Positions 32,050 through 41,009 of a DNA stretch of 48,406 bases are shown in pieces (position 1 is the stretch's first letter; each line of letters opens with the position of its first letter). Where the stretch lies: assembly GCA_029260035.1 (NCBI GenBank), contig JAJDEA010000265.1, positions 1 to 48,406 of the forward strand. The letters are read 5' to 3'. Position numbers and translations under genes: made by a program. This DNA comes from Phycisphaerae bacterium (GTDB lineage Bacteria > Planctomycetota > Phycisphaerae > UBA1845). The notes beneath the pieces were generated by a model, which was not told where the DNA came from, ran no database searches, and was given only the letters and a program-made list of their open reading frames with translations.

Positions 32050-33480
32050 TGAAACGGGATCGCTCTCTATCGCTTCCTTCGGCTCGCCCGCCAGGTAAAA
32101 TGGGATGTCGCCTTGAAATGATACGTTGTTCTTGACTTTGCGTTGCCCGTCATCATCAATTCCATCCACTCCAATGCTGTAGAGCAAAGGCCTTTCGTCG
32201 TTGGGTCTGTATCGAATTGAGGCTCCGTCGACTGCAAAAGGATCGGCTGGTACCGATGCGAGGTAATTCGGCACGAGATCCTCCAGTGCTACTGGCATCT
32301 TGCCGTGATCAACAACAAAGAGCCTGATCGCTAGCGCCGTGGCCGCCATGCGACGGCCCGCCTTGAGCTTGTAGACGATCTGCAAAGACTTTCTATGTGT
32401 GTCCAGCGTGCTGCCGAACCAATCCTGAAGCATGGGATGAGCCAACGAAGATGCGAATGACGACAACGGCAACGAAAGGGTAGCATCTTTAGCCTCCTGC
32501 CATGTGCTTTTCGCCGGGGCATTTGCGGTCGCGGTAGCCGCCGTCAACATGATCTTTGTATCCAATGTATAGACAGGTTTGACAAAAGACTCGAAACCCC
32601 AAACGATAGGGAGCCCACGCCACGTTGAGAATTGTCCGTAAGATGCGTACGCCTCTTGCAGTGTCGCGTGCATGTCGAGGCAGTAGGCACGTTCGCCGTA
32701 GAACGCGAACTTGTATTGTCGGTTCAAAGTCTCTTCCTCAAGCAGCTCTACGATCAGTTGTTGAATCTGATCCCTGCTCGCCGTCTCAACATGAAGTCTT
32801 GGTGCGATCCGTTCAATTGTCGAATTTCCAATGCCGTTAATGGCGATTCCCACCAGGTTGGAGAGCAGCAAAGGGTGCTCGCAACCGGCGTCAGCCAAAA
32901 ACAACAAGTCACTTACTTTACTAAGTGCTTGTTCTTGATCGCCTTCTGACATGAAGTGATGTATGGCGACGACCAGGAGTTTTGCAAGCGATCGCTGCTC
33001 GGAGAGATTACCAAGGTCGATAGTCTTGAATCGGTTGTCAAGTCGAATACTCCATGCAACCCGACGTTTGGCACTGGCTAGGTTGACAAGCTCAAGGGTC
33101 TCCCGATTCTCCTCGACGATTTCTTTGGCGTCGCTGCGATGCTCTTCAAAGTTGTCAAGATCGCCCCAGATTTCAGCGAAAGGAACGCCTGCGGCGCTGG
33201 CGTACACGATGGCATCCATCGCTTGTTCAAGTAAGATCGCAGCGTTTTCATCCTCGGGAACGGCATCAAGCGCTGCCTGCAACTCCCTGCTGTAAACAGG
33301 TTGTCCGGCTGCAGCGTATTGATCGATCGCTGACTGGAGCCTTCGATTTGCCTCCCATCCCCAGACCAGCCGCACAGCCAGCAGGAAAACAAATAAGCAC
33401 CCCACGGCTATGCCGATTCTCTTAAGCCACCAGTACCGAGGCGGAAAAGGAGCGCATAACTCAGCCGGTGTTTGTGTCAA
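31987..33480 (-). CDS. Membrane-anchored helical protein with GspG-like C-terminal segment
   Basis: The 497-residue protein has one N-terminal transmembrane helix (about residues 20-42). A long helical region rich in Leu, Ala and Glu follows. Near the C-terminus H-G-K-M-P-V-A-L-E-D-L-V-P-N-Y-L and V-P-A-D-P-F then L-L-Y-S-I-G-V-D-G-I-D-D-D-G resemble the tail of type II pseudopilin GspG, including its Ca-binding acidic loop. This layout recurs in planctomycete proteins of unknown function. The last 21 codons overlap the convergent neighbour. No type II secretion genes are visible here. Confidence 0.75.
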   Translation of the reverse strand: MTQTPAELCAPFPPRYWWLKRIGIAVGCLFVFLLAVRLVWGWEANRRLQSAIDQYAAAGQPVYSRELQAALDAVPEDENAAILLEQAMDAIVYASAAGVPFAEIWGDLDNFEEHRSDAKEIVEENRETLELVNLASAKRRVAWSIRLDNRFKTIDLGNLSEQRSLAKLLVVAIHHFMSEGDQEQALSKVSDLLFLADAGCEHPLLLSNLVGIAINGIGNSTIERIAPRLHVETASRDQIQQLIVELLEEETLNRQYKFAFYGERAYCLDMHATLQEAYASYGQFSTWRGLPIVWGFESFVKPVYTLDTKIMLTAATATANAPAKSTWQEAKDATLSLPLSSFASSLAHPMLQDWFGSTLDTHRKSLQIVYKLKAGRRMAATALAIRLFVVDHGKMPVALEDLVPNYLASVPADPFAVDGASIRYRPNDERPLLYSIGVDGIDDDGQRKVKNNVSFQGDIPFYLAGEPKEAIESDPVSSPNADNRDDKPEDDNGKAYE

Positions 33481-33738
33481 ACCAGTATCCTCAATGCAAG
33501 GCCGACACTACCCGCGCCCTGCTCGACCGTTCATATCGACGCAAAGCTCACAGGCGAATTGAAGTAGAAGACCGCAACATCAACTCGTAACTATAGAGCC
33601 AATTGATGACAAGTTACATTATTCGTGGATCGACCGTGGGAGCCAAATCGCGCACCTCCATAGAATCGAAGTTTGCGCTATAGCCCCCCGCCAATTGGCC
33701 AAGACTATGGAAAACCACTCATTTCAAGACTTGATGCT

Positions 33739-34317
33739 CTACCGGCCGCTGCTTCGCTTCTTAGTGTTCGCTCGGTCGATGTCTGAGCTTCTCACCGTGA
33801 TTTCTGTCGTGGCGGGTGCGCTATAGGCGATATTCTGCACGTTGGAGTCGCTCATGTAGGACTTTTGCGTGTTGATGCTCACCTGGAACTTGCCGGAAGC
33901 ATCGGGGCTAACTTTGTATTTGAAAGTTGCCAGGTACGCTTGCGAACCGGCTGCGATGTCGCGCCCATCGTTTTGGTTGACAACAGCAACGCGTTTTCCT
34001 TTCTTGTCAATTGCAGGAAGGATGGCGTCGCCTGAAAACAGAAAGTTTTTCTTCTTCGAGTCAACGGAAATGCTATCGAGTTCGAGCGTACCCGAATCTC
34101 CGCCAGCAACGTTGAGATACAGCTCATAAACACGAACACCAGTCGCCTTGGTGACGAAGACGTTGACCTCAACAAAACCGCCCGCGAGCGCCACAGGGCG
34201 AACCGAGGCAATGGACATGACAGCGTCCGTTGGTGCGTTAGCCTTCGCGACAGGAGCCGATATGGCTGATGCGCCGAACAATAATCCAACAACCGATAGT
34301 TTTGTAAGCCGTTTCAT
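33739..34317 (-). CDS. Secreted cohesin-like protein
   Basis: The 192-residue protein has a signal peptide ending A-K-A-N-A. The mature part has beta-strand spacing resembling cohesins: V-E-V-N-V-F-V, Y-E-L-Y-L-N-V near the start, a middle V-A-V-V-N-Q-N-D-G-R-D, and then Y-L-A-T-F-K-Y-K-V followed by F-Q-V-S-I and T-E-I-T-V. In cohesins this beta sandwich binds dockerins, and the FG-GAP protein at 11034 carries a dockerin-like pair. A direct link is only a hypothesis. AGGAG six bases before the ATG at 34317 fixes the start. The gene is 339 bp downstream of the selenoprotein gene on the same strand. Confidence 0.68.
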   Translation of the reverse strand: MKRLTKLSVVGLLFGASAISAPVAKANAPTDAVMSIASVRPVALAGGFVEVNVFVTKATGVRVYELYLNVAGGDSGTLELDSISVDSKKKNFLFSGDAILPAIDKKGKRVAVVNQNDGRDIAAGSQAYLATFKYKVSPDASGKFQVSINTQKSYMSDSNVQNIAYSAPATTEITVRSSDIDRANTKKRSSGR

Positions 34318-34656
34318 CACTCGCTCCTTTTTTCTCTCGTATTTCCCAACTGCAGCAACGGGAATCCTAACATCGTAATCCAGGTAAATCCAGAAAACCC
34401 AGCCGACCGAATTCAACGCCCCTGCCCTGCCTGATCCATTAGGCCTATTCTATATGCCCACCTCAATCGCAAGCGCGTCTGGAAAACCTGCTGCTATTGT
34501 ATCGAGTTTTCTTACGAAACGATCCCAAACTTCATTTTTTTTGGGACTCTCAGCGACCATCTAAACGATACAACTGGTCTTATAGGCGATATTTGCCCTG
34601 GCATGTCGATTCCAGGTGCGCATGATTAGACCCTTCTAAGAACGATGCTATTCCAA
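34318..34656. other. Intergenic region between the selenoprotein and cohesin-like genes
   Basis: No gene is seen. A small hairpin CCTGG/CCAGG occurs at about 34597-34616 just beyond the selenoprotein stop on the minus strand, without a T run. It could aid termination. Confidence 0.4.
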
Positions 34657-36099
34657 CTATCGGAGAGTCGGGGCATCGGGCGAAACCGCAAACTTCACTC
34701 GAAAATCTTGCCGTAGGTATCGACATTTGTCAGATCGCTTCTCGCACAGGTAATACAACGCGTACGCGGGCAATTCGTAAGTCGTAGGCGCCGTCGAATC
34801 ATCGACGTCGATCTCGAACTCGATAAATCGCTTCTCTCGACTTTCAGCTGTCTTCGGATTTGGAAAAGAAAGCGAGCCGCTGCCGATCATCATCTCCTTG
34901 TTAAGTTCGACGTACATCATCAGGTCGGACGACTCATTATTCCAAACGGGTCTTCGAGCCGGGTCAAGAAGAAACTCCACGCGAATCCGTATTCGTTGGC
35001 CGGGCCTGACGACATGCGGCACCGCAATGACGTCAATTTTTACATACTGGGACGCATCGCGGGTAATCCTGCCCTTCGGGTCTCGGTTGATTAATGAAAC
35101 TCTCCTTAATGATTCAGTGCCCACGTTAGGCATTTCGAGTTCCGATCCTTCAGGCTCAACGCGCAATTCAACGGATCTTTCGCCGCGAGCCTGGATATCC
35201 GCCCTTGCCTTATCCACCCAAAAGTAGAAATCGTATGGCTTATCGAGTCTGGGGCCATATTGCTGAAGACGTCGGCGCCAGATATATTGGTTGGGGTCGA
35301 TCGCCAGCGCCTCCCCCCAATGCTTCACTGCCGCCTGCGCGTCTCCTTTCATTCGGCCAGCTGATTCAAACCTGCGTCTCAGGGTAACGCCCAGTCGAAA
35401 GTGGGCACGGCCGTCTTGCGGGGCCAGCTTTAATGCTTGCTGATAAGCGTCAACTGCCCTTTCCAGATCGTTCGCTCCTTGTCGAAGGAAATAAGCATCA
35501 CCCACCAATCGCCAATCATCTGCCGTCTTTGAAGATCTGGCTCGGTTCGCTAATTGTACCGGGTCAGGTAGTGTTGCGACCTTGTCATTTTTCGGACGGG
35601 AGGCATTTGCGTACGACCGCTTCATGAACTTGGCTACAAAATCGCGTGGATGCAGTTGTGCGTGTCGAACGACGCCGGATTCATCTATGGCGACAGGAAT
35701 CGGCACCGCGGCTATATCGAATGTGTTGAGTGCATCTACGAAAACAGGCCAATCGAATTGATGCCATTGTCGGTAGAGCTTCGCCCGATCAGGATGCTGT
35801 TCCTGAACAACGCCGATGACCGTCAACTCTCCGCTTTCAATATATGGTTTTGTGATTTTCTGCCACACGGGCAATTGACGCCGGCAGCCAGCTCACCAGG
35901 ATGCGAAGTTGATGAGCAGAATCTTCTTTCCTCGGTAGTCGGAAAGGCTGCCGTGACCGCCATTCAAGTCGGGTAAGACAAAATCCGGAAAGAACTGCCC
36001 GACGCCTCTGCCAACCGTCGCCTTTTCGGCATAGGCAGGGCCTGTCCCCACGGCCAGCATGTTTACGATTGTCACCGCCAGGAAGACATGTCGTACCAT
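34657..36099 (-). CDS. Predicted selenoprotein: TlpA-like thioredoxin with Sec-x-x-Cys, TPR and C-terminal beta domain
   Basis: The frame runs from ATG 36099 (GAGG eight bases upstream) to 34657, interrupted by one TGA at 35893-35895. Around the TGA the protein reads L-L-I-N-F-A-S-W-[TGA]-A-G-C-R-R-Q-L-P, exactly the thioredoxin/TlpA active site with the TGA at the first Cys. Read as selenocysteine it is Sec69-A-G-Cys72 in a 480-residue protein. A signal peptide ends near A-Y-A-E. The order is signal, TlpA/redoxin domain (about 30-160, with A-V-P-I-P-V cis-Pro), TPR repeats (about 180-270) and a beta domain with Y-Y-L-C-E-K-R-S-D-K-C-R-Y-L. Other genes here use TGA as a true stop. It lies 59 bp after the FtsX permease. 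A point nonsense mutation is the alternative. Confidence 0.83.
35860..35887 (-). promoter_or_regulatory. Candidate bacterial SECIS stem-loop after the in-frame TGA
   Basis: Starting five bases after the TGA, the mRNA can pair CUGCC (35887-35883) with GGCAG (35864-35860), and inside that GGC with GCC, leaving a 7-base apical loop GUCAAUU. The loop begins 13 nt after the UGA, a few nt shorter than in E. coli fdhF. Only a fold and a homologue alignment can confirm it. Confidence 0.4.
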
Positions 36100-36158
36100 T
36101 CCAATAACCTCTTCCGAACTACGAAAGGAGCCGACCCGGTCATTCACGCGTTAACCAA

Positions 36159-39083
36159 CTAAAACGTCTGCATCGCATCGACGATATTGTTCTTCGCAGC
36201 ATAACGGGCTGGTCCAATCGCCGCCAGCAAGCACACAGCAATAGCCAGAATGCACACAAATCCGATTGTGCCTACGGGAATAAGGTAGTCCAGGTAAACG
36301 CCAACCAGCGATCCTGTCACACGGTTGTCGGTGTACGCTTGATGAATGCCCATTGCGGTCCCTGCGGCCGTCCCTAATAGGGCTAGCGTAATTGCTTCCG
36401 CGAGGACCAGTCGAACAATCTGGGACTTCAAGGCTCCCACCGCACGCAAGATCGCAATCTGCCTGGTTCTGATCTGAACACTCACAGTCATCAGGTTGGC
36501 GATCCCCACAATGGCGACAACAAGCAAGATGGACGGCAGCCAGGTGATAATCCGAGTCGCTTGTTGGATGCTTTGCTCTACATTTTTCTTGAGCGTCCGA
36601 AGCGATCCCATGATCGCGTCAGGACGTCCCATGGTGTCGGCTATTTTCAATAGGAGGAGCCTTTCACGAAAGGTCTCCCATTGTTGCGTGGGCGTCTTAC
36701 CCTTGGCATTTTTTGAAACGTACCGAATTGCGCGGACATAGCGTTTGATGGCAAGATCGACTTCAAATGCCGGAATTTCGCCATCCGACGATCTAAGCCA
36801 AGCCTTGATGTCGGGCGAGAGTCTATCGATCATGGCCGATTCGTTCGGCAAAAAGGCTCCCCAATCGAGCATAGCTTGCGCTACCGCTTGGACGTGAAAG
36901 GGATTTGGGAGCTTCCCACTTTCAAAATCAAACGGCGGATTGGAAAATGGCAAATCAAAGTTGCACATGAACATGGCCACGACATCCAGGCCGAATTTTT
37001 CCGCCAGGTCGTCGCGCGTACCAAGAATCGCGGCGGCCGCGGCAAACTGCATATAGCTCGTCGCCTGAAAAGTGGTGACCGCTATATCCAGCGCAGGTGA
37101 TTGAATCACGCCAGCGATCTCGAAATCCGCCGATCGCTCGTCGATGCGAATCGTCACACGGTCCCCCAGATGCAAATCCATATGCTTAGCTGTTTGTGCA
37201 GGAATTAAGACGTAACCACCTTGCTCGAGCTTAATTCTTGCTTCCGCTTCGTTCCCCTCGATGAACCCAACTTTAAGAATGCCAAGTATTTTCTCAGGTT
37301 CAGCCGCGACGAATACAGGGCGAGTTAGACTTCGCAGGTACCGAGCAATAATTGACGCCGTATGGGAGGCACTCGCATCACCTTGTTTTGTGATTTCGCA
37401 GTCAATGTCGGTAGTGGTGGCTACGTCGCGCACTCCCGGCAGTGCAGAGACTTCTCGAATGGCTTCAGCGGGAACATATCTGGGCGACCATAGAAAACCT
37501 TCGGGCAGGCGCGATGGGAAGTCCCAAATCGCTGAAACAGCCCGTGCATTGATCGACATATATACAATCAGTGAAACGCCTACCATGAGCACCCAACAAA
37601 TCCCGGTGCTGCGCCACGGCGCCCTTCCGAATTGATCCAAGGCGACCCGAGGATCAAGCCGAAGGATGGGAGCGACGATTCGAGTTAGCAAAGGCCCGAG
37701 GATCACAACAATTGCCGGTGCCAAGGCGATGTACCCAAAATACAAACTGCTCGCCCCGATGGCTGCATAAACCGGCTGAAGCCAAATTTCCTGGTCTTCC
37801 AGAGCAACGATTCCCTCATGTATAATGAGACTCAGCAAGCCGAAAATGCCCACGAGCAACAAATAGGCGGTACGCGGCGCATTTGCAAAGGGGTTTAGTG
37901 CTGCCAAAGGAGTGACTCGTATGACTTGAAAAACCAACACGCTGCCACTGGCAAGTATCGTCAGCATGCCACTAATAATGGCCAGCCCAACGCCCCACTG
38001 ACTAAGGACGATGCTCGTTATCATCCATGTAGCTTGGCGCTCTGTGAACCAAACAATCAGGTAACCAAAGCCGACACCAAGACTCACGCCAAGCAAGCCG
38101 ATGGGGAGGAGCTCCAAGACCACAAGCTGCACAAGTTGGCCACGCGTCATTCCAATGGCACGCATCGAACCGTACTGAGTTCGCCTTTGAAACAGGCTCA
38201 TGCTCATGGTTGTGATGATAACGAAGAACGACGTCAGTAGAGCGATGAATGAAACGAGCATCAACAAGAACCGGGTGTAGCGGTCAGCCTCGACCAGCAA
38301 AGACTGGCGCGCTTCGGCGGATTCGATCGTAAAAAGCGCAGCAGGGCTCTTCTGCCTAATCAGTTCCTCGATACTCAACTTCGTAGCTTTCATTCTCGCG
38401 GGCGTCGGATCATCCAACATAACGTCAATTGCGGTGACCTTCCCCTTTTCGGTCGTGAACTCTTGAAGCACCCGAATGGGCAAATAGACGCGAGACTGAT
38501 AGAAGCCGGCGATCCGCTCGCTGGCCAAAATCCCCTCGATCTTAAGGGACAGCGAGGGGCCGCTTTCCTGCCGATAAAGTTCAAAACGGTCTCCGACATG
38601 CAAACCAAGAGATTCCGCGACATCTCTTTCAATTAGCGCCGACAACGAGTCATTCGTCGATAGCTCACTTCCTTGCGCCATCGCAAACGATCGAAACGAC
38701 TTTTCGGCTTCGGGATGAATACCAACCGCATCCACCTCAAGAGCGACCGTTCTAACGGCATCCTGCTTTTTCCATGCAGGCGAAAGTTTCATTCTGCGTA
38801 TCAACCTGGATGCCACAGATTTGACCCCGGGCAAGGCATGTATCGGATCAGCCAAGTCTTCGTCGAGTGCCCCCCAGTGAGCGCCCGGAGGATAAATAGT
38901 CAGGTGTGCGGCACCGAGCCAACGATGAACAACCTCTTCGGTAATAGCCCGCCTACCCGTTTCGTAATAGCTGGTGATCGTGACGATTGTCGCAACACCA
39001 AGGGCAACGGAGAGTATCGCGGCGATCGTTCGGCTGGGACTAGCCAACGAATTGCGCGTAGCGAGTTGCAACATCTGCCGCAT
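36159..39083 (-). CDS. ABC transporter permease, tandem FtsX/MacB-type halves
   Basis: The 974-residue protein begins with the typical A-T-R-N-S-L-A-S-P-S-R-T-I-A-A-I permease helix. It has about ten transmembrane helices: one N-terminal, three around 280-400, two mid-protein, one at about 500, and three at the C-terminal end. Two large periplasmic MacB-type core domains lie between them. It thus carries two FtsX units in one chain, as in the LolCE/YtrF-like and DUF214 permeases. I start at ATG 39083, where GGAG lies six bases upstream; this overlaps the ATPase gene by 44 bp. With the adjacent ATPase it should form a lipoprotein or macrolide/peptide-type extrusion or mechanotransmission complex. 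Confidence 0.9.
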   Translation of the reverse strand: MRQMLQLATRNSLASPSRTIAAILSVALGVATIVTITSYYETGRRAITEEVVHRWLGAAHLTIYPPGAHWGALDEDLADPIHALPGVKSVASRLIRRMKLSPAWKKQDAVRTVALEVDAVGIHPEAEKSFRSFAMAQGSELSTNDSLSALIERDVAESLGLHVGDRFELYRQESGPSLSLKIEGILASERIAGFYQSRVYLPIRVLQEFTTEKGKVTAIDVMLDDPTPARMKATKLSIEELIRQKSPAALFTIESAEARQSLLVEADRYTRFLLMLVSFIALLTSFFVIITTMSMSLFQRRTQYGSMRAIGMTRGQLVQLVVLELLPIGLLGVSLGVGFGYLIVWFTERQATWMITSIVLSQWGVGLAIISGMLTILASGSVLVFQVIRVTPLAALNPFANAPRTAYLLLVGIFGLLSLIIHEGIVALEDQEIWLQPVYAAIGASSLYFGYIALAPAIVVILGPLLTRIVAPILRLDPRVALDQFGRAPWRSTGICWVLMVGVSLIVYMSINARAVSAIWDFPSRLPEGFLWSPRYVPAEAIREVSALPGVRDVATTTDIDCEITKQGDASASHTASIIARYLRSLTRPVFVAAEPEKILGILKVGFIEGNEAEARIKLEQGGYVLIPAQTAKHMDLHLGDRVTIRIDERSADFEIAGVIQSPALDIAVTTFQATSYMQFAAAAAILGTRDDLAEKFGLDVVAMFMCNFDLPFSNPPFDFESGKLPNPFHVQAVAQAMLDWGAFLPNESAMIDRLSPDIKAWLRSSDGEIPAFEVDLAIKRYVRAIRYVSKNAKGKTPTQQWETFRERLLLLKIADTMGRPDAIMGSLRTLKKNVEQSIQQATRIITWLPSILLVVAIVGIANLMTVSVQIRTRQIAILRAVGALKSQIVRLVLAEAITLALLGTAAGTAMGIHQAYTDNRVTGSLVGVYLDYLIPVGTIGFVCILAIAVCLLAAIGPARYAAKNNIVDAMQTF

Positions 39084-39783
39084 GGCTTGCTCCGCCGGGC
39101 TTAATCTCGCCCGCAATAAGGCCGTCTTTCAGCACGATGACGCGATCCGCGTGGCAGGCACCGTGAGGCTCGTGCGTAACGACAATGATTGTCTTGGCGT
39201 TCTCTTCGGTAAGCTGTTTGAAAAGCCGCCAAATTGATTCGCCGTGCTTGGTGTCGAGGTTACCGGTCGGCTCGTCTGCCAGGATGATGGCGGGATCATT
39301 GATAAGAGCCCGGGCAATTGCGATACGTTGCTGCTCTCCGCCGGACATTGCTTGTGGTCGATGGTGTTGCCGAGCCCGCAAATCCACCAGGTCAATCAAT
39401 TCGACTGCTTTTGAGTTGACGAGATTTCGTTCTGTTCCATCGAGCATCGCCGGGAGTGAAATGTTTTCGATCGCGGAAAGCGTTGGCAGTAAGTTGTATG
39501 CCTGGAATACGATTCCGATGCTACGTCTGCGAAAAAGCGTTCGATCGCGATCGTTCAGGTGAGCGATGTCATGGCCGGCCACTCGAATCTTTCCCTGGGA
39601 TGGTTGATCGAGTCCGCCAATCAGGTGGAGCAGTGTGCTCTTGCCAGAGCCGCTCGCCCCCATAATGGCCAGAAGTTCGCCGGACTTCACGCCAAGCGAT
39701 ACGCCGCGTAGAGCGTCGATCGACTCGCCATTGTTGGTATCGTAGGTCTTTTGAAGATCAGAGACAGTGACAACATCGTGCAT
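39040..39783 (-). CDS. ABC transporter ATPase, LolD/MacB type
   Basis: The 247-residue ATPase has Walker A G-A-S-G-S-G-K-S-T, Q-loop F-Q-A-Y-N-L-L-P, signature M-S-G-G-E-Q-Q-R-I-A-I-A-R-A-L, Walker B I-I-L-A-D-E-P-T-G-N-L-D and the H-loop V-V-T-H-E. The H-D-V-V-T-V-S-D-L-Q-K-T-Y opening and the L-N-D-R-D-R-T-L-F-R-R-R-S-I-G segment are typical of the LolD/MacB/FtsE group. I use ATG 39783; a TTG at 39804 would add seven residues. It powers the downstream 974-residue permease, whose gene overlaps it by 44 bp. Confidence 0.95.
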   Translation of the reverse strand: MHDVVTVSDLQKTYDTNNGESIDALRGVSLGVKSGELLAIMGASGSGKSTLLHLIGGLDQPSQGKIRVAGHDIAHLNDRDRTLFRRRSIGIVFQAYNLLPTLSAIENISLPAMLDGTERNLVNSKAVELIDLVDLRARQHHRPQAMSGGEQQRIAIARALINDPAIILADEPTGNLDTKHGESIWRLFKQLTEENAKTIIVVTHEPHGACHADRVIVLKDGLIAGEIKPGGASHAADVATRYAQFVG

Positions 39784-39921
39784 AGAACGCGATTCTAAGT
39801 GCAATTACGGAATCGATCTAGCTCGCCAGAACGGCTATTGCACGAGGGTGTCTATTCAAAGAACGCAATCGTCGGCTGAATCCGCATCCCAATACTTAAT
39901 CAGCCATTGTACGATGAGCTG

Positions 39922-40332
39922 CTAGGCGATAAAAAGCACTTGCCGCTCGAAAGTCCTGACAACATCCATCTCGCGGAACTCGCCCAGTTCTTCGATGTGG
40001 TTGAACGCCATGGGAGCGAGTTTCTTCTGCTTGGTCTTCTTCTTGCCACTCGTCTTGCGACGCTTTTTGTTCCCTCGTCTTTTCTCTGTCGAATCACGCA
40101 CACGCTTTTCGCCCCGCTCCTCTTTCACACTTGTGGTAGCAGTACGCTTGCGTGTCTTTTTCTTGCCATCCGTCTTGGCGGTCACACGACGTTTCTTTTC
40201 TGCAGCAGGCGTTTGACTTTGCGGAGCCTGAGTTGAAGATTTTTCACCAAAAATAAAATACGACCCGCCTGCGCCAACGGCACACAGAACGATAATCCCG
40301 AGCATCATTTTTTGTTTCTTGTCGTCGGCCAC
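39922..40332 (-). CDS. Lys/Arg-rich membrane-anchored protein, unknown function
   Basis: The 136-residue protein has one transmembrane helix near the N-terminus (M-L-G-I-I-V-L-C-A-V-G-A-G-G) followed by a very basic stretch of about 75 residues rich in K-K, K-R and T, and a short acidic/hydrophobic tail. The start is a GTG with an ideal GGAGG seven bases upstream. It lies 138 bp before the ABC ATPase on the same strand and may be its first operon gene. Low-complexity basic composition prevents family assignment; it may bind nucleic acid, peptidoglycan or acidic lipids. Confidence 0.6.
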   Translation of the reverse strand: MADDKKQKMMLGIIVLCAVGAGGSYFIFGEKSSTQAPQSQTPAAEKKRRVTAKTDGKKKTRKRTATTSVKEERGEKRVRDSTEKRRGNKKRRKTSGKKKTKQKKLAPMAFNHIEELGEFREMDVVRTFERQVLFIA

Positions 40333-41009
40333 GGTCTATCCTCCATTGTGGAAACGTCAATCTGCATTTCGCACGATTCTATTGTACCATTACAAGTTTC
40401 AGCCGTTTCAAAGACAAAGTCAAGCTACTTCTGCCGCAACATGACTGGGCTGACAGTATCCAATTGTCCCACGAAACAGCCGCAACGATCAATTGCCACT
40501 ATCATTAAGACGTCGCCGAACCGAGTGCGGTTCCATCATTTATCAGAAGTCTCCACGAAACGCTCGTGGAAAGGTATAGCGCGATGCCTATCATCGTGAC
40601 TACATGTCCCATAACTCCTCGCTTCAACCACAACCGATGCAAGAACCATGAAATCACAGTTCAAGCAATCACCGCCATCCTGGAATTAAAGCGTCACAGC
40701 GATTTTCACACTGCATGGCGAATTAGAATGCTCGGGCCCGCACAGCGCAAATAGCGAATTGACACTAATAGCTGGGGAACTCGGACACTATATCGCAAAC
40801 CACGCAGGAAACATCCATTGGGCGTCGAAAGCGCGGATGACGCATGCTTGGATTCGCCCGATCGAACGCATGTTTTGACCTGACGAGTTGAACGCGCAGC
40901 GGGTTGTGTTACTCTTGAACGCCGAAGACTATTCGTCATTATTTTTGGCAGAGACCCTGCGGCGCTATACGCCGATACTACCTAGCGACAAGAATTTGAG
41001 GAGATTGTT
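40333..41009. other. Intergenic region, largest non-coding gap
   Basis: I see no credible gene on either strand. A perfect 7-bp hairpin TCCACGA/TCGTGGA with a 5-base loop lies at 40552-40570. A partial sigma-54-like element is at 40946-40961. A small RNA cannot be excluded from sequence alone. Confidence 0.4.
40946..40961 (+). promoter_or_regulatory. Partial sigma-54-like element before the TIM-barrel gene
   Basis: TGGCAGA-GACC-CTGCG keeps GG and GC at the right spacing, but deviates at the 3' part of the -24 box and at both ends of the -12 box. It lies 64 bp before the start codon. Confidence 0.25.

Noticed and set aside
35893..35895. The TGA read as an ordinary nonsense mutation splitting a gene
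   Set aside because: The frame stays intact on both sides for the whole protein, the TGA falls on the exact catalytic Cys position, and no other lesion is present. I keep nonsense or sequencing error as an alternative, but selenocysteine explains the position better.
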